NCBI RefSeq assembly: GCF_965638725.1
Contig: NC_134955.1
Coordinates: forward strand, 10,816,316-10,880,315
DNA from: Aptenodytes patagonicus
Lineage: Eukaryota > Chordata > Aves > Sphenisciformes > Spheniscidae
Reading direction: 5' to 3'
Length of the DNA: 64,000 nt
The notes below the pieces were generated by a model, which saw only the letters and a program-made list of their open reading frames with translations, was not told where the DNA came from and ran no database searches. Both the position numbers and the translations under genes were made by a program. This document shows, piece after piece, positions 22,716-36,300 of this stretch (positions within the stretch are counted from its first letter, which is position 1; each line of letters opens with the position of its first letter).

Positions 22716-25700
22716 ATGAAGCTTCAGACAGCATGGAAAGAAAGGAAAAGAGGCTGGTTCTCAAAAGAGAACTGAACAGATTTAATAACCCCAAAAAATC
22801 CTAGCTCATGTTCTTCTCTCAGTGAAGCAGGTAAATGTTTGCTTCAAGGCTGGTGCAGTCCCATGGAAAGGCCTTACAGATGGAGATATGGACCATCTTC
22901 ACAGCAGAAAATGAAAACTGGAACAAAACCAAAGCCAATCCACGCCAATTTCAGGAATCAAACCTGTTTAGAATGAAAGGGGTCTGTCTGCTATGGGTGA
23001 AGTATTTCTCTCCCTAGTAGGGAACTGGTATATACCTCTAGTGATATATCTCAAAGTCTAGCATACATTTCTACAGAACAGCCACTGGGTCTGGAGATTG
23101 TATCAGCAGCAGCAGCACCCCCCTGACTAACCAGTTGACCCTCAGACACAGGAGATATCATTTCCTCTCACGTCTCAAGACCATTTGCCTCTCTACTTAT
23201 TCGGTGAATCCCCGCTAAAAGAGTGTTTCAACAAAGCTTGCTAGTTTGCAATCATTATTGAAAGCTTGATCTAGTATAAGCTTCTCGTCAGCCAAGATTA
23301 GACTCTTCGAGCTCTTACTCTTTGAAGTAAGCTTATATTGGCCCGTTCAGGTATTTCATTTTGGGTAGCCATAAAAAGGAAACATCACAAAGAAACTAAT
23401 CAAGTCCTTGTGAAAAGGTAGTGATGCACACTCTTGGAAATCAGTACTAAGATGCTGCTGTTACCAAAAGAACTTGACCTGCTTCAGTAATCAATCCTCC
23501 AATACACGTTTTCCTTAGGTTCCCAGAAAATGCTTCCACAGGGAAAACAAAATGGACATGCCTTTCTTGGAGGAACAGGTTTCAAGGGATTTCTGCAGCA
23601 CACCTACCAAACACGGCTGTTACCTACACATGAAGCAAATGATAACCTCTCTACAGGCTTCTGGAAGCAACAAGTACTGGTCCTCACATCACTAGATACT
23701 GAGTATAACTGTATCAGTGCTGAAGTAATTCCTAAGCTCAGCCACAGTGGCCAGAATGAGAGTAACCAGTTCAGATGTCTCTACTTAGAGCAGGAACCAG
23801 TGAATTCTGCCTCAGAGCTGTGCAAACATTTTACTGGATGCCTTATGACATTTTACAGACACACAGAGATCCCCACAGGTATTCTACAAACATATTTTCA
23901 GATTTCATCTCAAATGTCAACAAGATGGATATTTTAAGGAGGCTTTTACAAAAAAGTATAGCTGTCATACAAAAATCCATAAGATAACAGCTGATCTCCT
24001 ACAAAGAGTAGGAAAAATTACACAAAGAATTACACCCAGGTATAACTATCAATGCAAGATCCACTAAATTAGCACACACCTTCATGCCTTTGAATGCCTT
24101 ATTTCAACAGATCCTGCTGATCAAAAACATCCAGTTTGATTTAACTGAAAATGGATACAAGCAAAATGGAATAAAAATCAGTTATTCTGAGAACAGTTGC
24201 TTGTAGGAAAAGGACTGAGATCAATATTCTAAGTGTTTTAATTATTTAAAAAAAAAAAACCCAAACCAACTTACTTTAAGACAATGCTACAGACATTTTG
24301 TTCAGCACAGCACCCCAGAATTTCTGTAGTGTAAGTTATAGAACAAAATAATTATATTTTACATTTTAAAATAGGGTCCACCAATGTTAAATGCTGATAA
24401 AGTAAGTTCACAAAATCTATATTAAGATGTAGTATTTAATATTCATTTATTCCAATCCTTCAGAAGACTTCACGCATGTGTAGGAAGGAACAAAATATTG
24501 TATTTTCAACATTGGGGAGGGTGGGAAGACTTAAAATTAATAGACAACAGAAACTTTAAGTCCTTTGGGCCAGATACCTAGTTCTACTCATTTAACACCA
24601 AAATCAATTATTCTTTTAGTAATGACAGACTCATACACAGTTAAAGTAAAAAACAAACAAACCAACCTACTCCCCCAATTACTGAAATATAAACTTAGTT
24701 GAAGTTCTCAAACTGAGTTTCCAAGCCAGGTCCAGCCTCCAATGTGTGAAGGATATACTGTTTCACAACTACTGAATGCAATCCTTGTTCATCAACCTAA
24801 GCCATCCAAGGGATTTGGAGGGGGGGTGGGAAGGGTGAGGGCATGTGTGAAAGACGGAGGGAACCATCCTACCATGTGGGTAAACCAATTATCCAGCATT
24901 AATATGCTTTAAGTAAAAAGCTAATCAAAGTTATTGTTTACTACTTTAGTAGCTTATGTACTTCCAGCATGCTTTGATCAGAAACCTTAAAAAAAACCCA
25001 ACAAACAAAACCACAAAACAACAACCCTCTCAATTGAGGCGGCAGTGGTTCTGTGAAGTCTCCCACATTGTACACATTGCTTCTGATCTGTCAACAGAAT
25101 AAGATGTCTTATCTTGTGCTGCACTGCAGAGTCAACTTCAAAGCAAAAATTTTTTAGGAAATTAGAAATTTTTCCTTGAGAGGACTGTACACAACCTGGA
25201 CTGACATTTCCAGAGCAGGAGAAGCATACAAGATAACAAGTAGGTAAGCTACTTAACTCACTCCTCCTGTTTACACAAAGAGTGGGAATTTACAAATCAA
25301 TGCATCTTTAACTCACAACTGGGGATGCCTACCTTTTGCACTTGGTCCAAAAGATGCAGCTTTCTGTTCCAAGATTTCATCTGACTCCTAAATATGAGCA
25401 CTAGTTCACAGCAGACAGATGCTTTGGATAAAAAGTTTTAAAGCTATCTTCACCCTTCAATTACCCAAACAGAACAAGCTAAGTTTCATGCAGTTAAATA
25501 TACATCTTCTAATTTAGAGCTTATGAATAAATGTCCCAAAGCCTAACTGTTCATTGTAAGTATTATGACCATGATATGCTCTGGGCAAGTTTAATTTCCT
25601 TACTGTAGCTAAGTGAAGCTCCTGTATCCTCAACAATTTGGCAAATAGTCTTCCTGTAGTTCATAATCTCCAAAATTGTCTTTCAATGAAGGCAAAATTC

Positions 25701-28700
25701 TCTCACAAGAAGTTCTAAGAAATGTGCCTTCTCAAAGGCATCCATATGAAATACCAGTCTAGCAAAACACTTTCTCACATATTTCAAAGGTAGAAGCTGT
25801 GTGTCAGACCCCACTCTAATACTTATCCAGTCCGATCAGTAATTTGGCACACCATGGAACCCATTCTAGGATTTATTCCTCAAGCGTATAACTACTACTT
25901 GTGCTTTAACACAACTTGCAATAGGATGTCTTGATTTAAAGACTTCAAATGAGAACAAGCTTTAACTCAATCCACTCTTCTCACTGGCAAAGCACTATTT
26001 TAGTACTCCAGCTTCCAGTCACCAAATCTTTCTGTGCTTTTGTCAGGTTTTCATTTTCTTCTCCCCTCCTCATACTGGAGAACTGTAGGCATCAAAACTA
26101 GACAACACATTCAAGCTCTAGCATGACTAATACTACCTAAGTAATATTTCCTCACTTGACCTTTAAAGTTTATGCATTCAGGGATGTTAGCCATTTTTCA
26201 GTTTAATAGGTTGAACCACTACACACTTCTTTTAGTCTCTGAAGTACATTTATTAAGATGACAAACCTAGTTTCCTGCATTTTCCTTTGGGTTGAATCAC
26301 CTGGTCCAAATACTGTTAGACATACTGCATACAGCTGATTCTGTTTTCTATTCACATTATTACTACAACAAACCCAAATGCATTTGGCATGCGAGACCTT
26401 TCATTCAGAGATCTATTGCCAAACAAACTACAACTGAAGAGTTTATACCTTCAGGGAACAAAGCACAGAAACAAAAGGGCAAAAATATCACAAAAAGGAG
26501 TGCAGACACAGGTGGTTATATTTATACCTTATACTTCCAGGTATAAGTTTTTACACACTCCCTCTGGTCCTGCTAAATTCCATCTCTGGCTGGAAGAAGC
26601 TGTCCCTTGCTCTCAGCACTCTGCCAGCCTGACAAAGAAAAGTTGACAGGCTGTCAGTTCCCCTTCGATCCTAAAGTAAGCCTTGGGAAAAGGAAGATAT
26701 TCTCAGCCTGCCTGGAACCAAGCTGGGGTATTCCCCACTCGGCTGCCTCTCTACTGTATCCTCTAGCACACATACCCCTGAGAGGTTCATTTTTCCCCAC
26801 TGATTTCTTAAAAGCTCTTTTTGACTTAACTTTACACAAAATCAGCTGTCAAATACATATGCATCACATCCATATGAACATCAATATTTCTTCCTTCAGA
26901 CTCTCTCAGCACTATATTAGAGGCTCAACTTCATTTTTGTTCTCCCACTATACCACTGGTTTTTAGATAGGAAAGCATCACAGCTTTTCATTAAGTATAT
27001 AAGTAGGTAGTCTGCTAAAAAAAAAAGCTGCAGAAGAACATACAATGATGGCATAGCTACTGTATGTGTTAACAAAGTTTATGTGTGGAAATGGAGAAAT
27101 TTACAACTTAAAATTATTTACAAACTTCCAGTTTTAAGAAAATAACCCCTCCCCACACACACTCATGCAAATAGCCTTAGCTACTTGTCTCTGCACCTGG
27201 AGTCCCCTTGATATATGTGGAGCAACAATAAACACTAACATAAGCAAGCTCAGCAGTTTGGTTTCCTGAAGTCACACCATTTGCCAGTTAAATCCAAATC
27301 AAACTACTGAAAACTGAGACACTGTGACAATTCAGCACTTGCATGTTTTCCGTAAAACATGCAAAGAAACAAACATCAAAAAAAGATACACGTGCCATTT
27401 TCAGTCTTGTTCAATGCTTCAGAAATAATACCTCCCCCATTCCTGAAATCCTGTTTTTTAAATGAGTGATCTGCTGCTAACACTGAGAAAGGCAGCATTT
27501 CAGAGTTATGACAGCTCATACTGTGGCATTATCCAATACTCTGCTCTTCAGAGAGATTCACATAAAGCAGTTAGGAACTGCAGCAATAGTGAACACTGAG
27601 AAGTAGGGCAAGTTCCCAACACTCCCCTAGGGCCAGCACTAATATTGATACAGTGCATTATGAGCAGAATTGCTATAGCTGAAAACTATCCATTCAGCTG
27701 CCCAACCAACAAGTCATGCTTAGTACTGCCACAGGATAAGGCAAGCATGACTGCAAGACAGCTTCTTCCAGTCTCACATCTCACTTTCACCAGTTTCAAG
27801 TGACTGAAACCAAAATGACAATTAAAAGCAAGTCCTTTAACAGGACATTAAAAGCAAAGTTAGATGTGTCATCATACTATATACTGAATGCGTAAGTGAC
27901 ATACTCTTGGCTTCTTCTGCACAGCACTAGCTACTAGTTACTAGTTACGTTTCCTTCTCTCTTACTTGGATAAACTCGAATTTCTGTGCAATGTGACACA
28001 TCTACAAGGTGAGCCCCAAATACCCTACAATGTGCACTTCACTGAAACCAGCATCCAGGCAATTTTTGCTTCTGAGGCTTTGTAAATCACAGCATTCAAA
28101 GTAAGACTCAGTGGAGCAAATCAAGTCATAATTTAGGAAGGAACCATGCAGAATATTTCCTCTCTTTTACATTCATGTCCAGAGTGATAAGTACCTCAAT
28201 AATAGCTATATGGCTTGGAAAAAGTTGTATTTGTCTAGCTCAGGATAAGCACGAGATACGGTTGAAAACCTCACAAAGTTCCACAGAACAGCTGACATAA
28301 CATCTTTGTGCCATCAAAGGGGCAGCTTCACTCCCTTTTTTCTTCTCTTCCTTGTCACCCTTCCCCCAGATTTCCCTTCCAGTACTCCAGCACAGACTTT
28401 ATACAGTCCCCAGAGCCTGTCTGTACAGTGTGTCGAATCAGTCTGCTCATCAGGCTGAATAATAACTTGACAGAAAGCACAGTCTTCTGGGGGGTTAGCA
28501 AGCTCAACTGTCTTACTGAAAGGTCAGATGATACCCAGAACCAGCGCAAAGCAAGGGGGCGAGACATGTGAGAAGAAGAGAAGGGGCAGAACTGTCCCTT
28601 TCAATGGCAGTGAGTGGTTAAAATATCCCTGTTATATCCCTTAACTGCACTTTCAGCGTATTCACAGTGCTCCAGCAGGATTTGTTTTCAACATGCAAAT

Positions 28701-29977
28701 CCCTGCGTGGTTTGAGCAAGGCAAGGTGTGCTGAAACCTTTCTACTGATCCACACCTGCACTGTGACATTTTCTCTGCTCAGGATTTTGTTCTTTTGTGA
28801 ACAACAAGTTATGAATATATAGGCACAGTAGAGGAGCATTCCTATCTACTCTGTATTTATTGCTTCAGTGGGAGTATAAGCGTTATTTTCTTGAGAAAGG
28901 CCTACAGCAATAGGAAAGCCCTTTACAGAAATGGCTGATGAAATTTTTTTTTTGTGCGTCTATACAATAAGGCTGATGTTGAACCACTAAGTTTCCAAAC
29001 TTGTGACATTCAGCTGCCAGAGATACATCTGGAGGCAAGCCTCAGACTTGCTTTTTTCCAGGCAGGTTTTAAATCTATGATTTCTAATTTAAATCAACAG
29101 TCAAGTTTGAATGCATACTTTTACATTACAACTCAAACTGAGAAAGTGTTTTAAAATTGCTGTTGTATTTAGAACAAAGACTCACATTACCAAATCAAGA
29201 CAGCCCTTAATAAAGGCAGAGCAATGATCAGGGAACACCAGCAATTCACTTAATAGGATCCTTATGCTATGCAGACATCTTGACTGTTTAAAAAAAAAAA
29301 AAGAAAATATAGCAAGTGGGTAAGAACAGTGTGTCATCCACAGAAAAAAACAGATAAAAAAATCCTGCTAACACCAAACATGGGCAAAAGAGAAAGAAAA
29401 CTTGCTCAGAAAAAAACCCAAAACAAAACACAGCCACACGCACCACAAAATGACTCTTGGTAAAACTGAAGGCTGCATTTGGGGTTGGTTTTTTTTTCCA
29501 TGATTGCTTTTGCTTGGATCAAAGATCCACCCATGCACAACCCCCTCCCCCTCCAAATGAAGAGGGGATACAATACAGAGCAAAGGGACATCTGACTAAC
29601 AGTTGCAAGCAGAAGTTTTTCCAACCCATTGTTTTATTCCGAAAGAGAACATTCCACGACCTACGCAGTCCGATCCCAAAGGACCCAGGAAGGATCACTA
29701 GACAGTTCACATTCCTCCACAAAAAGTTTAAGTAGGTTTAGATGATCTTATTTCCGCAAGTAGCAGCCTTGTGCCAAATATTAATAATGCAGTCTCTTCA
29801 TTACCACTTACAAATGCTCATAATTATTTACAGCTCCTGAACAGTACGGAGGATGACTTGGATATCATCCAACAAATCCACAGCAATTAAATTTATTAGA
29901 AAATGGAAAACTTTCCAGTTTCACTCAGTGGAACAAGACAGGCAATGAGTTCTGTATAAGGAACAATGAAGTAAGCT
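22716..29977 (-). other. BMAL1 leader intron, part 3
   Basis: 7.3 kb of AT-rich sequence without recognisable exons, RNA genes or repeats. The largest plus-strand frames (23530-23937, 26607-26966) lack any recognisable domain. Short A-runs are frequent. Confidence 0.75.
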
Positions 29978-30382
29978 AGTACTCTTCAGCTTAGAAAATT
30001 GACAGGCCCAAGGTCTACAAAATCATCAGGTGTCACAGGGACATCAAACAAACCTTGGCTGAAAGGTTGAAAACAACACAGCTCTTCACACGTGAGGTGG
30101 TAGGCTGTGGAAACTCTCTGCCAAATAACAGAAGGCTAGACCTTCACGTGGTTTCCAAAGAGAGGTAGGACCAGTTCATGGAAAGGAATTCTGCTGAGGG
30201 TTACCACGACACCTGGCTCATGAAGTCCCTGAGCTGAAAATAACTGTGGGCCAGTATGAGAGGACACATGCTTGCCCTAATCTTACTCTTTGCCAGGCAG
30301 CCACTCACAGCCACTGCTCGAGACGGGACTCTACAGGAACCGGGTCTTCGTTATGGCATGCAACGGTCACTCTTACCTTCTT
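29978..30382 (+). mobile_element. Ancient reptile-type CR1 3' end
   Basis: Decayed 3' end of a CR1-like LINE on the plus strand, antisense to BMAL1. Recognisable blocks in order are AAGGTCTACAAAATCATCAG, CTCTTCACACGTGAGGTGGT, CTGTGGAAACTCTCTGCCA, a GGACCAGTTCATGGA block, GCCACTCACAGCCACTG, and a terminal segment resembling the GGGTCTGACCCAGTATGGC-type end of turtle and crocodile CR1s. Divergence is high, so the insertion probably predates modern birds. Confidence 0.8.
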
Positions 30383-33300
30383 TCAGTATTAGCAAAAGAA
30401 CATTATCTCAATTTCTAAGTATTCAGGGAAAACTTCTACTTACACGAATGACATACATGGAATACCCATAGTGAAAGCGTAAAGTGTACAACATCCTCAA
30501 ATAAACGTTTCTAGGTTACCTCTGGTTTAAGTCAACTAACCTGCAGTTATCACCATAACACCGCTTAACACCAGGTGGAAGATTTAAATTCAGTCAGTAC
30601 AAATTACACTGAGTTTAGCAAGGCAAATGTAAAAGCTTAGCTTATCAGAAAAAATAGTCTAATACAGGAAACAAGATTTATACATTAAGTGTATGCTTTC
30701 ATAAGTGGAATTTCAAACCCAGTTTAAACAACTAAATTCCTATGCAGTGCCTAGAAACAATAGCACTGAGCAGGGAACCATGTAAAAGTCAGTAGGCACA
30801 AGCCACCCAAAACAAACACTCAGGATGGTGTCCCACAGTTCACCTTGCTTAAGCACTTCAGTTCATATACACAGTTCTCCACTCACCTGAAGTCTTGCCT
30901 ACAGGATGAAATTAAATTTCAAATCATCCAGCAGAACTCACAATTCTCTTTTAAAGAGGCCAAAGGAGCCAGCAAAGTAGGGAAACTGTTACTGATAACA
31001 CACGGCGAAAATCCCAACCAGACAAACATGCTTAGAATAGAATAGAAAAGAATCATATATTTCAGGGGATCATATACTAATCACTAGATATAAATATTTC
31101 TGGCTTTTTTCAGAGTCCTATTTTTATGCAATGTTCACTTCAGAACATGATCTAGAGTCTCATGCACTATTTTGCCCTGACTTTACTAGAGAAATACATA
31201 CCCTTTTTGTATGTGTTTTTGCCTCAGTTGCTCATCTGGTGCTCAACTGAAATTTTTTTTAAGGATATCTGCTAAAGCCCCTTCAGCTGTCTTCAAGGGT
31301 TCTGTCTCCTCTTCCATATGTGTTGAGTAACTTAATGAAAGGACATTTATATTTGTCGGTTATCTTCATGTTAAAACACTACATCTTTTTTTCCTGAATA
31401 TGGACATCAACCCCTCAAGTTTCTCTCTCTCCCTTTTGCCTCCATCAAGTATCAGTGCTTGAAATGTTGTGCTTATACAAATCATTGGTATTAAAACTTG
31501 ATATTCTTATTTCAAAATAGAGAAGTTGTATTTTGCTCCCCTTAATTAGTAAGATTACAGATCGAAGGGGAGGTTTGCTTTGCTTTTTAGTATTGCTGAA
31601 CAAAACTCTTAGATATTACATTTTATCTATGCCTTACAGAATAACAATATGAGAATCCCCAGTAGTATTTTTAACCTTTTAACTTTTAAGTTGTTTTGAA
31701 GAAAGGTTGCAAGAGTCTTTATAGATGGTCCCCTCCTCTCTGCTACAAGTTTTTCTGGCCCACCCTCTCCTTCACAGTCTGATTAAAGCTGCGTCCCCCT
31801 CAGCTTCCTTCTACTCAAGCACGTTGCAGTGTAGAGAAAAAGTACGAAAGTTTTATCTTAATACTGATACCAGATTCATTCAGATTTGTTCCCTCATACG
31901 ATCGTGTATTCTGGTCTCCTCTGCAATAGGAGGCAACTTCATCTACTGTTTTATACAACAAACTGATATGCTGTAATTCAGGCCAAAGTTTATTTTAGAA
32001 AGATATCCTGGATGAACTGATAATGTTGCAAGACTATTACCCTCCTCCTATCTTTTCTGTTCCAAAGCTTAGTTCCTCTCGTTCAAATCTTCCAACTTTT
32101 CTAGTCTGAATTTGAGTAGGTCACCTGTCAGCTACTAAACCTCATTTCATTTTCTCCTACCAGGTAACCTCATCAGGTCATTAACTGAAGGATCAATTAA
32201 GTGAATTGCTTTTTCCTCCTTTAACTAAGTTTAGCTGCATTTGTTTGATCTCCCACTGTAAGGTTGTGTTTGCAAAACACAGTTCATCCCTTGAACTCTT
32301 TTCAGTTTTCTATAAACACTTTATGAAGTACAGGAAAGTATTAAAATTATGACATAATTAACATCATACATAGAAACTACTTTTGTATCCAGCTTGATAT
32401 CCTTGTTTACCAAGAAAAAAAAAAAATCATTTGTCCACTTCTCTGTAACACTGCACTGGGAACTGCCCATCAGTAACATCCTCCCACCCTCAGCCACTTC
32501 AAACCTTCATCTTATAGGTGTGATATACAGATATATGACTGTTTGGCAGCTAGTTAGAAATGGCACATATATTTCTTAAGCAAGATCTTATCAAGCCACA
32601 TAGGCTGTTGGAGTGATAACTAAACAGACCAATCTGCACCACTTGGCTCTCTCACCAGTAAGAATCTCTCCTGCCATCATATAACTGATACAGATCCCTA
32701 CTAGTGCAACATCAGGGACAAAGCCAAGTAGAAATTGCCAGAAACAGTGCTACTGACTAATCCTTGCTTAGATCACAAACAGTAACTGTATGAATCAGTT
32801 AGCTAGTTTATTTAATATGGGGCTACATGGATTTTTACAGTGCAGCACAGATCTCTCTTTGGGAGATTCATGTTACAGAGTTCTTACATTTTTTTATTAG
32901 ATGAGAAGTTGCAAATCTAAACATTTAACCCTTTGTAACTGAAGTGTGACTGCAAAAGTTGTTAACCTCCTAGCTTCATCTTCCAGCTGTGTACTCCCAT
33001 ATAGCATTGGCACTTAAACAGTGAACTGTTCAGAGATCCAAAATGGATTAAAACTAATCCTGCCAAAAAACAATTTTTAAAAAAGCTACAAGTCTGAGTA
33101 GATCACAGTAAGGTGATTCAGGGAGTCAAACAAGTACCAGCATTGTACAAAGGAGGGGGAGAGATGATGAGCTCGACAGTAAGTGTACATATAACTTACC
33201 TACCAAACACACACCTGAACATGAGAACACACAGGTTAACTTCTATAGGGATATTATAGCAAGAATAAGCCTACAAAGCCTCCAGTGCAATAGAAACATT

Positions 33301-36300
33301 CAAGGAACAGCCTGAAAAGTGGTTTGGGTTTTTTTTGGTGAGCTGCTGCTTTGAATAAATTTACTCCTTTTATAGGAGGCTCTTTTATCAACACCCGAGT
33401 TAAAACAAATCAATCTCCAACACGTAGGAGCACAGTCAAGAAAGAACCTGTATGAATGCTATTCAACATCCAGGTAAGTTAGGTTTAAGAAACATTGTTC
33501 TGTATTAGAATGGTACATAAAAAAATCAAAATATAATTGTACTGAGATGACTGATGTTTACAGACTGAGAAGTAGGAATGTGAAAACTATGAAGATAAGC
33601 AAACACAACAATACAGCAAGGCAGCAGGAACTAACTGACCACCCCTTTGAAGAGTGGAAGACAATGATTAGTCACATGTGGAAATGATTCTGATGAGTAT
33701 ACTTTTGGAAGGATGAGTGGAAAATACAGAACTACACCATAAAGAATGATTGAAGAGAAACTTGCATGCTGTTGCCAAACAAAGACTCAGCCAAATTACA
33801 TCATAGGGAGGAGTTAAAAGGGATATGTTGTGCTGTATTTGAAAACTATGGTACTTCACTACAACATGCAATTAGGTTTGCTAGAAAGAGAAATTAAAGT
33901 TAACCGTGTTTATCCCTAATGTTTCTTCTTTAAGTAGAAACCTGCTAGTCCATCAAGGTTCTTCCAGGCGTTGGAAGGCCAGGAAAGTTCCTTTTCTGCT
34001 TCCCGAAATTGTCTGAAATCCACTCGCCAGCCCCTTCTATAGACAAACCTGAGAACTTGTACCAATATAATTCTCTGACCTGGTTGCCAACACAGTATCA
34101 TTCCAAATCATCACCATCGCCACAACACACACAAAAGCAAACAAGGCACTCAGAACTGAGACAAAAGGATAACAAAAAGCCACACAGAGGCAACTTTAAG
34201 GGGGGGGGAAAATAATTTTTTTTCTGGTAAATAAAGTCAGAGACCAGTTACCATGTTTCCCAAAGTCACAGAACAATGGAAAAATAGGTTTCACTGACAG
34301 ATACCAGAAACCAGTACTTTCCCAGGTTTGTCAGGGGACACCATCATTCCAGCATGTTTAGGGCTACAGGGAACTAGCAAGCCACAGAAATACCCTAAAA
34401 CCAGAAGACAAGTCAGATGACTGACAAAATATTTGTTTTAAAAAATAAGTAGTATGCATCTGAAAGCTGTGCCAATGGAAGTAGATTACACAAGTTTTAC
34501 AGCACACCATGAACGAATCCATGGATTAACTACTTGCCTGAGCAAATCTTGTTCTAAAAAGCAGATTAATTTTGCCTAAAAAGTGCTCGGAACTCTGCTA
34601 GACTAACCTAAGCATTTAAAGGAACCTCAAAAGTCTTGTAAGGCTGGATAATAACCAGTTCACCTAGAGACAGAAGATCACCGATATACTACAGTGCTAA
34701 CTATCTCTAATGAGATACCAAATAGGCACTTTTCCCTCACTTTTTTGTTGCACGGAGGATTTTTTTGTTGTCCTGCTTCTGAGATGTGCAACTATTTGGT
34801 CCTTACTAGTGTTCGTATGCTCTAGGGGAAAAAAAAGTCATTAATTCATTTTAAGTAGAAGACACGAAATCAATCTCCTGTTATCTGCTGACTTAAACCC
34901 TTCCTTACTTTCTATTTATATTCCAAATTAAGTTCAAAAGTTTTACTAAATCTTTTTAAAAAGTGTACATCACATCCATACAGAAAACAGATTTTCACGT
35001 CACTGAACACAAGGACAATTCTCCTGAACGGCTATTTGATAAGAACATCAAGAACAAACTAAGGTGCCAATATTTCTCTAAAGGGAAGCCTGATTAGGTT
35101 TTAGAGTGTTTTTCTTCCAGAAAACAGAATATGTAGACAAACTGACAGCAAGATGAGATCTAGGCCAAGTTAGAGAATCATTCTTAAACAGCAGTTCAAG
35201 GTTTGGGGTTTTTTTTTGAAACAGACAGCTCCCCTCCCCGAAAGGGAGCAGAGGTGTGTGCAATTAGTGGACTGAAGTCCAAACCACGTATTGTCTTGGT
35301 GGAAAATAAAATTTTCTTCCTTTTAGTCTCCTTCCTATATTCCATTTCCTCCAGATTTCCTGGCAAGCCTAACTGGAGACATTGCTGGGTCTCTGCCATT
35401 TTTAGATAAATTATCAGTTTGACAACAACTTGGACGTGTGAGCGTTCAGCTCCGGTAAAGTCAAGTGATCGTGGTGAATGAGCTCCTGAGAGATTTGTGT
35501 ATCTGAAACACTTCTATATTTGTTGATCTGGAAACCCAGAAGCACATGGGCCAGTAAGGGGAAAGGGAAGAGTCAGAGGTCTAGCTGAGTTACTATTTCT
35601 TGTTATGAAAAAGAATTTTTAAAATGGCACAAAAACAGTGAAAACCTCCATTGTGTAGCTCCAGAGATGAAAGTAAAAAGTTGATTATTTTTCTGGCTTC
35701 TGGATATCAGTATCAAAACCAGATTTTTTTTTCAAATTTTTATGTAGATTTATGAAAGAAATGTCCCAACACAGCTTAATCAAAAAATATTCTACCATAA
35801 ATCCTCTTCTTCCACGTCAAGGTTGCAATGTAACATATTTAAAACAGCACTCTTCACACTTACTGCCTCTCCCACCTCTCCTTCAGGACTACTCATTTCG
35901 TGAAGTGTGCTGTTTCCTAACCTACAAAAGCGCAAATGTTTATGAAGCCACAAGGTGTATGGTCTCAGTGAACCGAGTAATCTCAAATCAGTCTACGGGG
36001 AGAAAAAAAGTTATCCTTGAACCACAGCAGACTCCCCAGTCCAGTACCTCTGCCCAAACACATATGCCACCACTGAGCAGAGGGACAAGATACATGGATG
36101 GAAATGGTTAGCCAGGAAGGAGTTGGAGTGTTGATGGGAGCTACTTTGTCCATAGCAATCTAGTTCAAATGATCATCAAAACTACTGTCCAAGTACATCC
36201 TTGCAAAGGATTCATGTGTCACTATAGGACAAACTGCTGGGCACCAAAACCAAAGAATTCTTTTTGGCCATAGGTTTTTGCTTTTTGTCCTGTCCAAGTA

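Noticed and set aside
23530..23937. 135-codon plus-strand frame
   Set aside because: No family resemblance, no promoter or splice context; overlapping frame at 23775 shows the region is simply low in stops.
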